Positions 7,388 to 16,138 are shown, counted from the first letter of the stretch. The stretch is 21,207 nucleotides of DNA from Desulfofustis sp964433645 (GCA_964433645.1 CAYSSK010000067.1:1-21207); one strand, 5' to 3'. Translations and numbers: made by a program. Notes: generated from the letters alone by a model not told the origin.

Positions 7388-7945
7388 ATGAAAACACAAA
7401 AACCAAACAAGAAAATCAACCTGGCAACTGCCTGGCTTGGCGGTTGCTCCGGGTGCCATATGAGCCTGCTCGACCTTGACGAACGTTTGATCGACCTGTT
7501 CCAGGCAGTGGATCTGGTTTACAGTCCGATCGCCGACATCAAGACTTTCCCGGAAGCGGTCGATGTGACGCTCGTTGAGGGAGCGGTGGCCAATGTCGAC
7601 CATCTGGAGTTGGCGGCAATCATCCGGCGCAACTCGTCGATCGTAATCAGCTTCGGTGACTGCGCCGTGACCGGCAACGTCACCAGCCTGCGCAACCGGC
7701 TCAAGGTCGACGACCTGCTGACCAAAGTCTACCAGGAAGGCCCGGGCAAGGCGCCGCGCGGGCTGGAAGAGGACGGCATCATGCCGGCCTTGATCCCAAA
7801 GGTGCTGCCCCTGCACCAGGTGATCCGCGTCGACGCCTATCTTCCAGGCTGCCCACCCGATCCGGAACATATCTGGCGGGCGGTCAGCGCCCTGCTCGAT
7901 GGGCAGCCGGTGCGTCTGACGCAGGAAATGAGATACTTTGGTTGA
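7388..7945 (+). CDS. hoxY: HoxY, small subunit of NiFe hydrogenase
   Basis: A 185-residue small subunit without a Tat signal, hence cytoplasmic. The proximal [4Fe-4S] ligands are visible: C20 and C23 (GGCSGCH), C92 (GDCAVTGN) and C155 (PGCPPD). It has only this one cluster, as in group 3d enzymes. It docks on HoxH and hands electrons to HoxU. AAAGGAA lies upstream of the ATG, and a 45-bp gap separates it from hoxU. It ends 28 bp before hoxH. Confidence 0.93.
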   Translation: MKTQKPNKKINLATAWLGGCSGCHMSLLDLDERLIDLFQAVDLVYSPIADIKTFPEAVDVTLVEGAVANVDHLELAAIIRRNSSIVISFGDCAVTGNVTSLRNRLKVDDLLTKVYQEGPGKAPRGLEEDGIMPALIPKVLPLHQVIRVDAYLPGCPPDPEHIWRAVSALLDGQPVRLTQEMRYFG

Positions 7946-7973
7946 ACAACTTGCTCCCAGGAGGAACAGAATC

Positions 7974-9410
7974 ATGGGCCGAACGGTTACCATCGATCCC
8001 GTGACCCGTATCGAGGGTCACGCCAAAATAAGCATCCGCGTCGACGATAACGGCGCGGTGGAAGATGTTCGCTTTCATGTCACCGAGTTCAGAGGGTTCG
8101 AGAAATTCTGCGAAGGCCGCAGTTTCTGGGAAATGCCGGGTATTACCGCCCGGATCTGCGGCATCTGCCCGGTCTCGCACCTGATGGCCTCGGCCAAGGC
8201 CGGCGACGCGATCATGGGCGTGAAAATCCCGCCGACCGCCGAGAAACTGCGCCGGCTGATGAACTGGGCCCAATACGTGCAAAGCCACGCGCTCAGTTTT
8301 TTCCACCTGAGCGCCCCCGACCTGCTGCTCGGTATGGACAGCGATCCGGCCACCCGCAACATCGTCGGGCTGGTTTCCACCTATCCGGATGTCGCCAAGA
8401 ATGGCATCAGGCTCCGCCAGATCGGCCAGGAAATCATCCGCATCCTCGGCGGCAAGAGCGTTCACCCGTCCTGGACGGTGCCCGGCGGCGTCCGCCAACC
8501 TCTGCAGGCGGACGATCGTGACCATATCAAACGGCTGCTTCCGGACGGCTTCGATATCATCGAACTGGCGCTCGACCTGCTCAAGGACAGCTTCGAATCT
8601 TATGCCGGAGACATCGAGTCCTTCGGCCACTTTCCGAGCCTGTTTGGTGGCCTGGTAACTCCGGACGGCGGCCTGGAACATTACGACGGATTGCTCCGGG
8701 TCATGGACGCCGACGGCAAGCTGCTCGAGGAAGGCATCGACCCGGCCCGGTATCGCAGCATTTACGATGAGGCGGTGGAGCCGTGGAGTTATCTGAAATT
8801 CCCCTATTACAAACCGCTCGGCTATGACGACGGGGCCGGCATGTACCGGGTCGGGCCGCTGGCCCGGATCAATATCTGCGATTTCGTCGGCACCGCCCGC
8901 GCCGACCGGGAATTGCGGCAATTCCGCCGCCTCGGCGAGCGGGGCAAGCCGATTATCAGCAGTTTTCACTATCACTACGCCCGGCTCATCGAGATCCTCT
9001 TCGCGCTGGAGAAAATCGAGGAGACGCTGGAGGGCGACGACATCACCAATTCCCGGGTGCGCAGCGAAGCGGGCGTCAACCAACTGGTCGGTGTCGGGGT
9101 CTCCGAGGCGCCGCGCGGTACGCTGTTTCACGAGTACCATGTCGATGAAAACGGCATTCTGCAAAAAGCCAACCTGATCGTCGCCACCGGCCAGAATAAC
9201 CTGGCGATGAACAAGACGGTCCGGCAGATCGCCGAACGCTACATCACCGACGCAACCATCGATGAAGGCATCCTCAACCGGATCGAGCACGGTATCAGGA
9301 TGTACGATCCCTGCCTGAGCTGCTCGACCCACGCCTTCGGCCAAATGCCGCTGGAGATTCAACTGCTCGACCGAGACGGTACGCTGCTCGACCGGATCAG
9401 CAGACGCTGA
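7974..9410 (+). CDS. hoxH: HoxH, NiFe catalytic large subunit (group 3d type)
   Basis: A 478-residue large subunit carrying the Ni-Fe(CN)2CO site. The ligands are C62 and C65 (RICGICPVSH) and C447 and C450 (DPCLSCSTH). RIEGH near the N-terminus and the short L2 motif are typical of the NAD-linked group 3d enzymes. After H453 there is a 25-residue tail (AFGQMPLEIQ...) that must be cut off by a HoxW-type endopeptidase after nickel insertion; no such gene lies in the window. The ATG at 7974 is preceded by AGGAGG and starts the conserved MGRTVTIDPVTRIEGH; a longer in-frame option at 7938 adds only unconserved residues. Confidence 0.94.
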   Translation: MGRTVTIDPVTRIEGHAKISIRVDDNGAVEDVRFHVTEFRGFEKFCEGRSFWEMPGITARICGICPVSHLMASAKAGDAIMGVKIPPTAEKLRRLMNWAQYVQSHALSFFHLSAPDLLLGMDSDPATRNIVGLVSTYPDVAKNGIRLRQIGQEIIRILGGKSVHPSWTVPGGVRQPLQADDRDHIKRLLPDGFDIIELALDLLKDSFESYAGDIESFGHFPSLFGGLVTPDGGLEHYDGLLRVMDADGKLLEEGIDPARYRSIYDEAVEPWSYLKFPYYKPLGYDDGAGMYRVGPLARINICDFVGTARADRELRQFRRLGERGKPIISSFHYHYARLIEILFALEKIEETLEGDDITNSRVRSEAGVNQLVGVGVSEAPRGTLFHEYHVDENGILQKANLIVATGQNNLAMNKTVRQIAERYITDATIDEGILNRIEHGIRMYDPCLSCSTHAFGQMPLEIQLLDRDGTLLDRISRR

Positions 9411-9420
9411 CCCGAATTCC

Positions 9421-9452
9421 GATCGGGCGACCGCTGCCTGCGTCGCCCGATC
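9421..9452 (+). terminator. Terminator hairpin after the hox operon
   Basis: GATCGGGCGAC (9421-9431) and GTCGCCCGATC (9442-9452) form a perfect 11-bp GC-rich stem with a 10-nt loop, only 10 bp after the hoxH stop. The following sequence is pyrimidine-rich (ttctctttg) rather than a clean T run. Most likely it is a terminator or a 3'-end stabiliser. Confidence 0.65.
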
Positions 9453-9478
9453 GCCTTCTCTTTGTTCAAAACGGTACC

Positions 9479-9514
9479 GGCATAAGCCTCCATAACCGGT
9501 GAGGCTTGCCTTTT
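9479..9514 (+). terminator. Second hairpin downstream of hox (AAGCCTC / GAGGCTT + TTTT)
   Basis: AAGCCTC (9484-9490) pairs with GAGGCTT (9501-9507). GGC before and GCC after extend the stem across a 2-nt bulge, and TTTT follows. It is likely a back-up terminator for hox. It overlaps the -35-like region of the next gene. Confidence 0.5.
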
Positions 9515-9562
9515 AATCGATTGTTTTGTATAAGTTTTCACTGTTTGCCGTGACAGACGGCA
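9506..9562 (+). promoter_or_regulatory. Possible promoter and 5' hairpin for the SRPBCC gene
   Basis: TTGCCT (9506-9511) lies 17 bp before TATAAG (9529-9534). Downstream, TGCCGT (9546-9551) and ACGGCA (9557-9562) form a 6-bp dyad with a 5-nt centre, near or just after the expected transcription start. The dyad may be an operator or an mRNA 5' hairpin. The promoter hexamers are only moderate. Confidence 0.35.
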
Positions 9563-9596
9563 CATCACAATCAACTTATTTTCCAGAGGGGGCAAA

Positions 9597-10013
9597 ATGA
9601 CACGTGTTAATCTGAAAACAACGATCAATGCTTCTGCAGACAACGTATGGCAGACAGTAAGCGATTTTAACGGGCTGGGCGCCTTTGTTGCTGCGGTGGC
9701 CAACAGTACCGTCGATGGTTCGGGTGTTGGCAGTACCCGCACGCTGACCCTGCAGGATGGGGCCCAACTTCTCGAAAAGCTTGAGCGACTGGATGATGCG
9801 GGCAAATCCCTGGATTACTCGATCGTCAGCGGTCCCCTCCCGGTCGAACACTATCGCAGCACCATCACCGTTACTGACATCGGCCCCGACCAGTGCGAGG
9901 TCAGCTGGTCTTCAACATTTGCCCCGAAGGGTGTATCAGCCGAGCAAGCCGAGGAAGTCATCAGCGGCATCTATACGATGGGCTTTGACGGTTTGAAAAA
10001 ACTCTTTCCCTGA
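9597..10013 (+). CDS. SRPBCC-fold (polyketide cyclase/Bet v1-like) small protein
   Basis: A 138-residue protein with the START/Bet v1-like pattern: an N-terminal strand, then ASADNVWQTVSDFNGLGAF (helix and first strand). Paired strands with GSTRTLTL and LDYSIVSGPLPVEHY follow, then a C-terminal helix VSAEQAEEVISGIYTMGFDGLKKLF. This corresponds to the polyketide_cyc2/MxaD-like SRPBCC group, small cytoplasmic proteins with a hydrophobic ligand cavity; the ligand is unknown here. A strong GAGGGGG ribosome site precedes the ATG. It is flanked by hairpins on both sides, so it is a single-gene unit between the hox and mrp operons. Confidence 0.78.
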   Translation: MTRVNLKTTINASADNVWQTVSDFNGLGAFVAAVANSTVDGSGVGSTRTLTLQDGAQLLEKLERLDDAGKSLDYSIVSGPLPVEHYRSTITVTDIGPDQCEVSWSSTFAPKGVSAEQAEEVISGIYTMGFDGLKKLFP

Positions 10014-10024
10014 TTGCATCAGGT

Positions 10025-10052
10025 GCGGAGCCTTCCGAAACGAAGGCTCCGC
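10025..10052 (+). terminator. Strong hairpin after the SRPBCC gene
   Basis: GCGGAGCCTTC (10025-10035) pairs perfectly with GAAGGCTCCGC (10042-10052) over 11 bp with loop CGAAAC, 11 bp after the stop codon. No T run follows, so termination may be only partial or bidirectional. The stretch from here to 10263 contains no recognisable gene. Confidence 0.6.
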
Positions 10053-10263
10053 CCGAGCACCTTCTCCGGACCAGCCGGGACAGTCTGTTGCCGTTGCTGT
10101 AGAGCATTACCGACGTTTTCGTCTTTCTTCTGCCAGATATGTTCGGCGAGACAAACGTAAAAGGCACGGTGCTTCCCGTCTGATTGTTAAAAGCCTTGCG
10201 CTGCATCGACATACCAGCTAGTTTTCTGCTCAGAGCCGGCCTGGATGGCCCGCCGGCGCGGTC

Positions 10264-12576
10264 ATGGTGATCGCCCCCGCGTTATTTCGACTCTTCCGCC
10301 GGACTGCCATGGTGCATACGGATCACGATCTGTTGACGCGACGCTGCAGACGCACGGGACGTCTTTCCAGCCTCCTGCCCGCTCTGCTGTTCATCATGAT
10401 CTGCCGGTTCTGGCCCGGTATCATCGAAGGCCAGACATATCTGGTCGATGCTCCCTGGCTGCCCAGCCTCGATCTTTCCCTGCGGTTCCGCCTCGACGGC
10501 CTGAGCTTGCTGTTCGCCCTGATCATCACCGGCGCCGGCACCTTCGTCAGTCTGTACTCATCGGCCTACCTGAACGGGCATCGCCAGTGCGGCCGCTATT
10601 TCTTTTTCCTGCATGCCTTCATGCTCAGCATGCTCGGCCTGGTCCTGGCCGACAACCTGCTGCTGCTCTTTGTTTTCTGGGAAGCCACGACCATCTTTTC
10701 CTTTCTGCTGATCGGCTTTGATCACGAGAGCAAAACGGCACGCGAGAATGCCCGGCAGTCCCTGCTGGTCACCAGCGGTGGCGGTCTGGCCCTGTTGCTC
10801 GGCATTTTGCTGCTGAAGATCGCCGGTGGTTCGCTGATCATCAGCGCCTGGCCGGCCACCGGCGAGATGATCCGGCAGCATACCCTCTATCCCTTCATTC
10901 TGCTGGCCGTGCTGCTTGGGGCAATGACCAAGTCGGCACAATTTCCGTTTCATTTCTGGCTACCCAACGCGATGAGTGCGCCGACGCCGATCAGCGCCTT
11001 TCTCCATGCCGCGACGATGGTCAAAGCCGGCATTTACCTGCTGATGCGCTGCCATCCGCTGCTCGGCGGCACACCGAGCTGGACGACTGCGCTGGTCGTC
11101 ATCGGCGGCTTCACCGCCGTCTGGGGCGCCGTGCAGGCCCTGGGTCCACTCGACCTCAAGCGCATCCTGGCCTACACGACAATCATGGCGCTCGGCATGC
11201 TGACCATGTTTCTCGGCGGCCAAACCACCCCGCCCCTGACCGCCGCCGTCACCTTCCTGCTGGTGCATGCCCTCTACAAGGCCGCGTTGTTCCTCGCCGT
11301 CGGCTCAATCGACCATGGCGCCGGCAGCCGAATCCTCGATTCCCTCGGCGGTCTGTGGCGGACCATGCCGCTGACCGCTGCGGCCGTCGGCGCCGCCTGC
11401 CTGTCAATGGCCGGTTTTCCGCTTTTTTTCGGCTTTATCGGCAAGGAGATCATGTACGAAGGAGCATTGACCAGGGAGATGTATCCGGTTTTTGCCGTCA
11501 CCATGGCGCTGCTTGCCAACTCGCTGATGACCGCCGTCGCCGCCATTGTATTCCTCGGTCCGTTTCTGGGACCCACCCGCGCGCCGCGGCCGCAGATCCA
11601 TGAATCTCCGTGGACGATGTGGCTCGGCCCACTGATACTGGGCGGGCTCGGCATTCTCTTCGGGCTGATCCCCGAATGGGTCTCACACGCACTGATCGAG
11701 CCGGCGGTGCGCGCCTTTCATCCCGGCCCGGAAAACATTCGCCTGGTCTTTTTCCACGGCATCAATCTGCCGCTGCTGCTCAGCCTGGTGACGCTCTCCG
11801 GCGGTGCCGCTCTCTACCTGCTGCGCCACCACGCCTGCAGACTCGTTGCCACCGTTGTCAAGAACCTGCCGGTGACCAGCGAGGGGATCTACGACCGTGG
11901 CCTCACCGGGTTCATGAGCGGTGCCGAGTTGCTCACCGGACGGTTGCAGAACGGTTCCCTGCATTTCTACCTGGCGGTTGTTGTCAGTACGGTAATTCTC
12001 GTTGTCGGCTGGCCGTGGGTCGGCGAGCTGACCGGAGTTCCGGGCCTGTGGCCGGAAAGCGTCGACGGCATTGCTCTGGCACTTTTTGTTTTCGTTGCCG
12101 GAGCCGTCTTGGTGGTCGTCACGGCCCGCAAGCGACTTGCGGCGATCGGCGGGCTCGGCGGGGTCGGTGCCGGCGTGGCCTTGATCTTTCTGCTCTTCGG
12201 GGCACCCGATATCGCGCTCACCCAGCTTCTGGTGGAAACGCTGACCGTGATCTTCGTCTCCCTGGTCATGCTGCGCTTACCGGCCATCGAGCATGCCCGC
12301 CGGCGCACCATCCGGCGGCGCTGCCTCGACGGCTCTCTGGCCCTGGCCGGCGGCCTGCTGCTCGCTTCGCTGCTGATCGGCGTTGACTCAGCGCCGCTGA
12401 ATCGCGGCCTGACTTCCTTTTTTGAAGCAAACAGCTATCCGGCCGCGCATGGCCGCAATATCGTCAATGTCATTCTCGTCGATTTTCGGAGTTTTGATAC
12501 CCTCGGCGAAATCATCGTCGTCGTGCTTGCCGCCTGGGCCGCCGTCACCTTGATCCGTAAACCGATGGAGCCGTAA
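10264..12576 (+). CDS. mrpA: MrpA, large subunit of Mrp Na+/H+ antiporter
   Basis: A 770-residue protein with a NuoL-like proton-pumping core. A C-terminal MrpB-N/DUF4040 extension follows (AIGGLGGVGAGVALIFLLFGAPDIAL and the DFRSFDTLGEI segment near the end). Key residues seen are Glu140 (FWEATTIFSF) and Lys223 (MTKSAQFPFHFWLP), which fall at the positions known to be essential in Bacillus MrpA, and His in FLHAATMVKAGIYL. It acts in the inner membrane as part of the seven-subunit secondary Na+/H+ antiporter. Relative to typical MrpA (about 800 aa) the N-terminus is odd: the first membrane helix is largely missing, the start region is Arg-rich, and no ribosome site precedes 10264 or the alternative ATG at 10309. 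Confidence 0.9.
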   Translation: MVIAPALFRLFRRTAMVHTDHDLLTRRCRRTGRLSSLLPALLFIMICRFWPGIIEGQTYLVDAPWLPSLDLSLRFRLDGLSLLFALIITGAGTFVSLYSSAYLNGHRQCGRYFFFLHAFMLSMLGLVLADNLLLLFVFWEATTIFSFLLIGFDHESKTARENARQSLLVTSGGGLALLLGILLLKIAGGSLIISAWPATGEMIRQHTLYPFILLAVLLGAMTKSAQFPFHFWLPNAMSAPTPISAFLHAATMVKAGIYLLMRCHPLLGGTPSWTTALVVIGGFTAVWGAVQALGPLDLKRILAYTTIMALGMLTMFLGGQTTPPLTAAVTFLLVHALYKAALFLAVGSIDHGAGSRILDSLGGLWRTMPLTAAAVGAACLSMAGFPLFFGFIGKEIMYEGALTREMYPVFAVTMALLANSLMTAVAAIVFLGPFLGPTRAPRPQIHESPWTMWLGPLILGGLGILFGLIPEWVSHALIEPAVRAFHPGPENIRLVFFHGINLPLLLSLVTLSGGAALYLLRHHACRLVATVVKNLPVTSEGIYDRGLTGFMSGAELLTGRLQNGSLHFYLAVVVSTVILVVGWPWVGELTGVPGLWPESVDGIALALFVFVAGAVLVVVTARKRLAAIGGLGGVGAGVALIFLLFGAPDIALTQLLVETLTVIFVSLVMLRLPAIEHARRRTIRRRCLDGSLALAGGLLLASLLIGVDSAPLNRGLTSFFEANSYPAAHGRNIVNVILVDFRSFDTLGEIIVVVLAAWAAVTLIRKPMEP

Positions 12577-12577
12577 C

Positions 12578-12979
12578 ATGCACTCGGTCATCCTAAAAAC
12601 GGCAACACGCCTGATGGTCGGCCTGATCCTGGTCTTTGCCGTCTATTTGCTGTTGCGCGGGCACCATGAACCGGGTGGCGGCTTTTCCGCGGCACTGGTC
12701 GCCGGCACCGGTTTCGCCCTGTTCGTGATCGCTGAAGGCCCCGGACAGGTCCGGGCCGCCATCCGCCTCCGCTCCACCACCATTTCTCTGCTCGGTCTGG
12801 GCCTGGCCGTTGCCGCCGGCCTGCCGGCCCTCCTGATCGGCCAGCCGTTTCTTACCGGGGTCTGGTGGGGACCGGTCGATAAACCCTGGCTGGGGACGCC
12901 GCTGCTCTTCGACGTCGGAGTCTTTTTCGCGGTACTTGGCGCCATTCTCGCGGTACTGCTGGCTCTGGAGGAATTCTGA
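12578..12979 (+). CDS. mrpB: MrpB antiporter subunit
   Basis: A 133-residue membrane protein with about four helices and the MnhB/MrpB signature GHHEPGGGFSAALVAGTGFAL after the first helix. It forms part of the Mrp complex beside the MrpA C-terminal domain. It starts one base after the mrpA stop and is translationally coupled. Confidence 0.9.
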   Translation: MHSVILKTATRLMVGLILVFAVYLLLRGHHEPGGGFSAALVAGTGFALFVIAEGPGQVRAAIRLRSTTISLLGLGLAVAAGLPALLIGQPFLTGVWWGPVDKPWLGTPLLFDVGVFFAVLGAILAVLLALEEF

Positions 12980-12980
12980 G

Positions 12981-13409
12981 ATGGAGCCGCTGCTCGCCTG
13001 CCTGGTCGGCCTGCTTTTTGGCGCCGCTCTCTACCTGATGCTCTCCGGCGTGTTGATCAAGTTCGTCTTCGGCCTGGCCCTGATCGGCAACGGAATCAAC
13101 CTGCTCATCTTTACTGCCGGCAGGCTCGAGAACCAGCAGCCGCCGCTGATCCAGGCCGGAGCCGAGATCCTGTCGCGGCCGGCCGCCAACGCACTGCCCC
13201 AGGCAATGATCCTGACCGCCATCGTCATCGGCTTTGCGATGGTCACCTTTCTGCTGGTGCTGCTCTATCGGACCTACGCCTATACCGGAACGCTCGACTC
13301 TGACGAAACGCCGTTCCAGGAGGAATGGCGGGAAGACGACTCCTGTCCGGAACCGTTGATCCGGACCCAGCAGGATATCAAACAGCTGCGGCGAGAGAGC
13401 GAGCTATGA
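12981..13409 (+). CDS. mrpC: MrpC antiporter subunit (NuoK-like)
   Basis: A 142-residue NuoK-like protein of three helices with the motifs ALYLMLSG, GLALIGNGINLLIF and DPLPQA-type loop represented by NALPQAMILTAIVIGFA. The acidic C-terminal tail (after RTYAYTG) is longer than the helical core needs and is hydrophilic. The start at 12981 is preceded by GGAGG, one base after the mrpB stop; a 15-codon upstream extension is out of family. It ends in an ATGA overlap with mrpD. Confidence 0.9.
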   Translation: MEPLLACLVGLLFGAALYLMLSGVLIKFVFGLALIGNGINLLIFTAGRLENQQPPLIQAGAEILSRPAANALPQAMILTAIVIGFAMVTFLLVLLYRTYAYTGTLDSDETPFQEEWREDDSCPEPLIRTQQDIKQLRRESEL

Positions 13410-14902
13410 ACCAATTGCTCATCCTGCCGATCCTGCTGCCCCTGACGGCCGCCATCCTGGCGGCGCTGGCCCGGGACCGGCCCCGCATCGCCCAGGCCGT
13501 CGCGCTGGCCGGCGCCGCACTGCACCTGGCGAGCACCGTGTCGCTGTTTATCCTGATCGCCCGAAACAACGTTGCGGCGCTTTGGCTCGGCAGTTGGCCG
13601 GCGCCGTTCGGCATCTGCCTGGTGGCCGACTACCTGAGCGCTCTTATGGTCCTCATCACCGCCACCATCCACACCGCCGTGACCGTCTACGCCTGCCGCG
13701 ACATCACCGCCGAACAGGTCAGCAGCGGCTTTCATTCGCTGCTCGGCATCCTCACCGGGGCGATCTGCGGGGCCTTTCTCACCGGTGACCTGTTCAACCT
13801 CTACGTCTGGTTCGAAGTCATGTTGATGGCCTCGTTCGGCCTGCTGGTCATGGGCCACCGTCCCTGTCAGCTGACCGGCGCGGTCAAATACGTCACCATC
13901 AACCTGGTCTCCACCCTGTTGTTCATCACCGCCATCGGGCTGATCTACGGACTGACCGGCACCCTGAATATGGCCGACCTGCATGGCAAGATCACCCTGG
14001 TCGGCAACGACGCGCTGTTGACGGCGGCGGCGATGCTGTTGATGGTCGCATTTGCCATCAAGGCGGCGCTCTTTCCCCTCTTTTTCTGGCTGCCCGCTTC
14101 CTATCACACCGTGCCGGTATCGGTGTCGGCCTATTTTGCCGGCATGCTCAGCAAGGTCGGCATCTACGCGCTGCTGCGCCTGTTCACCCTGGTGTTCAGC
14201 TCCACCGCCGCCGTTACCCATAGCACACTGGCCGTGATCGCCGGCCTGACCATGCTTTTCGGGGTTATCGGGGCGGCCTCGCAGATGGAGGTGCGGCGCA
14301 TCCTCTCGTTTCATATCATCAGCCAGGTCGGCTACATGGCCCTCGGCATCGCATTGCTGACGCCGCTGGCGCTGGCCGGCGCCATCGTCTATCTGGTGCA
14401 TCACATCATCGTCAAGGCCAACCTGTTCCTGGTCAGCGGTCTGATCCGCCAGGGAGGCGGCACCCTTCACCTGCCGCGAGTCGGCGGGTTCTATAGCCGT
14501 CATGGTCTTGTCGCCGTCGCCTTTTTCATCCCGGCCTTTGCGCTGGCCGGCTTTCCGCCGCTCTCCGGGTTCTGGGCGAAACTGGTCATCATCAAAGCAG
14601 CGCTGGAAATCCAGCACTACACCCTGGCTGTCGTGGCTGCACTCGTCGGCCTGCTGACCGTGTTGTCGATGGCCAAGATCTGGACCGAGGTCTTCTGGAA
14701 ACCGGCCCCGGCCGCGCCGCAAGAGCAGCAGGTCGACGAGCGATTCTCGAGTTGGCAGCTTGCTCCGATACTGGTACTGGCGCTGACTACGGTTTTGCTC
14801 GGTCTGCTGATGGAACCGCTGCTGCAGTTCGCCCTGACCGCCGCCGACCAGCTCCTCGACCCCCGCGATTATATCCGGGCGGTGCTTGGGGGGACGCCAT
14901 GA
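13406..14902 (+). CDS. mrpD: MrpD antiporter subunit (NuoN/NuoM-like)
   Basis: A 498-residue, roughly 14-helix NuoM/N-like subunit. Glu137 (NLYVWFEVMLMASFG) and Lys219 (FAIKAALFPLFFWLP) are at the positions shown to be essential in Bacillus MrpD. HIISQVGYMALGIAL and LVHHIIVKANLFLVSG are the usual later motifs carrying the His/Lys relay. It should provide a second ion-translocating core in the complex. The start overlaps the mrpC stop, and its stop overlaps the mrpE start (ATGA). Confidence 0.92.
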   Translation: MNQLLILPILLPLTAAILAALARDRPRIAQAVALAGAALHLASTVSLFILIARNNVAALWLGSWPAPFGICLVADYLSALMVLITATIHTAVTVYACRDITAEQVSSGFHSLLGILTGAICGAFLTGDLFNLYVWFEVMLMASFGLLVMGHRPCQLTGAVKYVTINLVSTLLFITAIGLIYGLTGTLNMADLHGKITLVGNDALLTAAAMLLMVAFAIKAALFPLFFWLPASYHTVPVSVSAYFAGMLSKVGIYALLRLFTLVFSSTAAVTHSTLAVIAGLTMLFGVIGAASQMEVRRILSFHIISQVGYMALGIALLTPLALAGAIVYLVHHIIVKANLFLVSGLIRQGGGTLHLPRVGGFYSRHGLVAVAFFIPAFALAGFPPLSGFWAKLVIIKAALEIQHYTLAVVAALVGLLTVLSMAKIWTEVFWKPAPAAPQEQQVDERFSSWQLAPILVLALTTVLLGLLMEPLLQFALTAADQLLDPRDYIRAVLGGTP

Positions 14903-15375
14903 GCCTGTTCGCCCTCAATATCGGTTTTGCCGTGGTTTTCACCACCCTGCTCGGCCAGGGAACCATCCCCAGCTTTTTATTCGGCTTTTTCGTCGGCTAT
15001 CTCGCCCTCTGGCTCTCCCAACCCCTCTACCACGACACCCGGTATTTCAAGAAACTTCCCAAGGCCATCAACCTGATCGGCTTTTTCCTGAAGGAACTGG
15101 CCATCTCAAATCTCAAGGTGTTGTGGGACATCATCACCCCCGGCCACATCAACCGGCCGGGGATCATCGGCGTGCCGCTGGCGGCACGCTCCGACCTCGA
15201 GATCTTCCTGGTTGCCAACCTGGTCTCTTTAACCCCCGGCACGCTGAGCGTCGATGTGTCCACGGACCGGAAAATCCTCTACGTCCACATCATGTTCCTC
15301 GACGATGTCGAACAGGCCCGCCGGGACATTAAAAACGGCCTGGAAAGGCGCGTCCTGGAGGTATTGCGCACATGA
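14899..15375 (+). CDS. mrpE: MrpE antiporter subunit
   Basis: A 158-residue protein with two N-terminal helices and a cytoplasmic domain carrying the MrpE signature NLVSLTPGTLSVDVSTDRKILYVHIM. The family is needed for assembly and activity of the Mrp complex. It is coupled by ATGA overlaps to mrpD upstream and mrpF downstream. Confidence 0.9.
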   Translation: MSLFALNIGFAVVFTTLLGQGTIPSFLFGFFVGYLALWLSQPLYHDTRYFKKLPKAINLIGFFLKELAISNLKVLWDIITPGHINRPGIIGVPLAARSDLEIFLVANLVSLTPGTLSVDVSTDRKILYVHIMFLDDVEQARRDIKNGLERRVLEVLRT

Positions 15376-15692
15376 TCAATACCGGAGCTTTTCTCGATTT
15401 CAGCGGCCAGGCGGCCCTGCTGGTGCTGCTGGCCGGCATGGCCTTGGTCATGTGGCGTCTGGCGGCCGGGCCGACGGCCGCCGACCGGGTTATCGCACTG
15501 GACCTTTTGTCCCTGCTGGTAGTCGCCTTTCTCGTCGCCCTGTCCATCCATACGGGAGAGACCAGTTACCTCGACGTGGCCATCGCCTACGCCTGCATCG
15601 CCTTTCTCGGCACAGTCGCCCTGGCCCGTTTCATCCAGCGGGTGGCTCACCGAACCGTCAGAAAAAAATCTCAGGAGAAGTCCGATGATTGA
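15372..15692 (+). CDS. mrpF: MrpF antiporter subunit
   Basis: A 106-residue three-helix protein with the MrpF motif RLAAGPTAADRVIALDLLSLLVVAF and, in the last helix, YLDVAIAYACIAFLGTVALAR. It overlaps mrpE by 4 bp and mrpG by 8 bp. Confidence 0.88.
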   Translation: MINTGAFLDFSGQAALLVLLAGMALVMWRLAAGPTAADRVIALDLLSLLVVAFLVALSIHTGETSYLDVAIAYACIAFLGTVALARFIQRVAHRTVRKKSQEKSDD

Positions 15693-16074
15693 TATCCTCA
15701 CCTCGCTCCTGCTCTTGCTCGGCTCCTTTCTCTGCCTGATGGCCGCGCTCGGCATCGTCCGGCTACCCGACGCACTGACCAGGATGCACGCGGCGACCAA
15801 GGCCGGCACCCTCGGCGTCGGCCTGCTGGTCGTTGCCGAAGTCGTTTCCTACCGCGATCTGGGGATCTCTCTGCGCGCCGCCACCATCATCTTCCTGCTG
15901 CTGCTGACGACCCCGGTGGCCGCCCACCTGATCGGCCGCGCCTCCTATCTGAGCGGGGTCCAGTTGTCAAACCGCACCTGGATCGACGAACTCGGTGAAT
16001 CGCTGGAAAAGACGAAACAGACAGGAACGAACGGAAAAAAAGAAAAGCAAAAAGAACTTGATCGATCAACATAA
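15685..16074 (+). CDS. mrpG: MrpG antiporter subunit
   Basis: A 129-residue three-helix protein with the MrpG signature RLPDALTRMHAATKAGTLGVGLLV and a polar, Lys-rich tail. AGGAG lies upstream of its ATG. It completes the canonical A-to-G order, so this is a group 1 (seven-gene) mrp operon. A 64-bp gap with no terminator follows, so the YeeE pair may be co-transcribed. Confidence 0.9.
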   Translation: MIDILTSLLLLLGSFLCLMAALGIVRLPDALTRMHAATKAGTLGVGLLVVAEVVSYRDLGISLRAATIIFLLLLTTPVAAHLIGRASYLSGVQLSNRTWIDELGESLEKTKQTGTNGKKEKQKELDRST

Positions 16075-16138
16075 CCCGGCAACCTTCGCCTGCAGAAGAA
16101 ACAATGGCCGTCAACAGTCAACCGTGGAGGAACAACCG

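Noticed and set aside
7884..9362. 492-codon open frame on the - strand
   Set aside because: Antisense shadow of hoxH, whose Ni-binding motifs settle the coding strand.
10245..10721. 158-codon frame starting just before mrpA on the same strand
   Set aside because: It is an alternate-frame shadow of mrpA, rich in Arg/Pro/His; it does not supply the missing first MrpA helix.
12936..12980. Longer start for MrpC
   Set aside because: It would overlap mrpB and add a non-hydrophobic peptide; the ATG at 12981 has a good ribosome site and begins the conserved first helix.
13280..14722. 480-codon open frame on the - strand, very Asp/Gln/Gly/His-rich
   Set aside because: Antisense shadow of the membrane protein gene mrpD; the composition is the expected mirror of hydrophobic codons.
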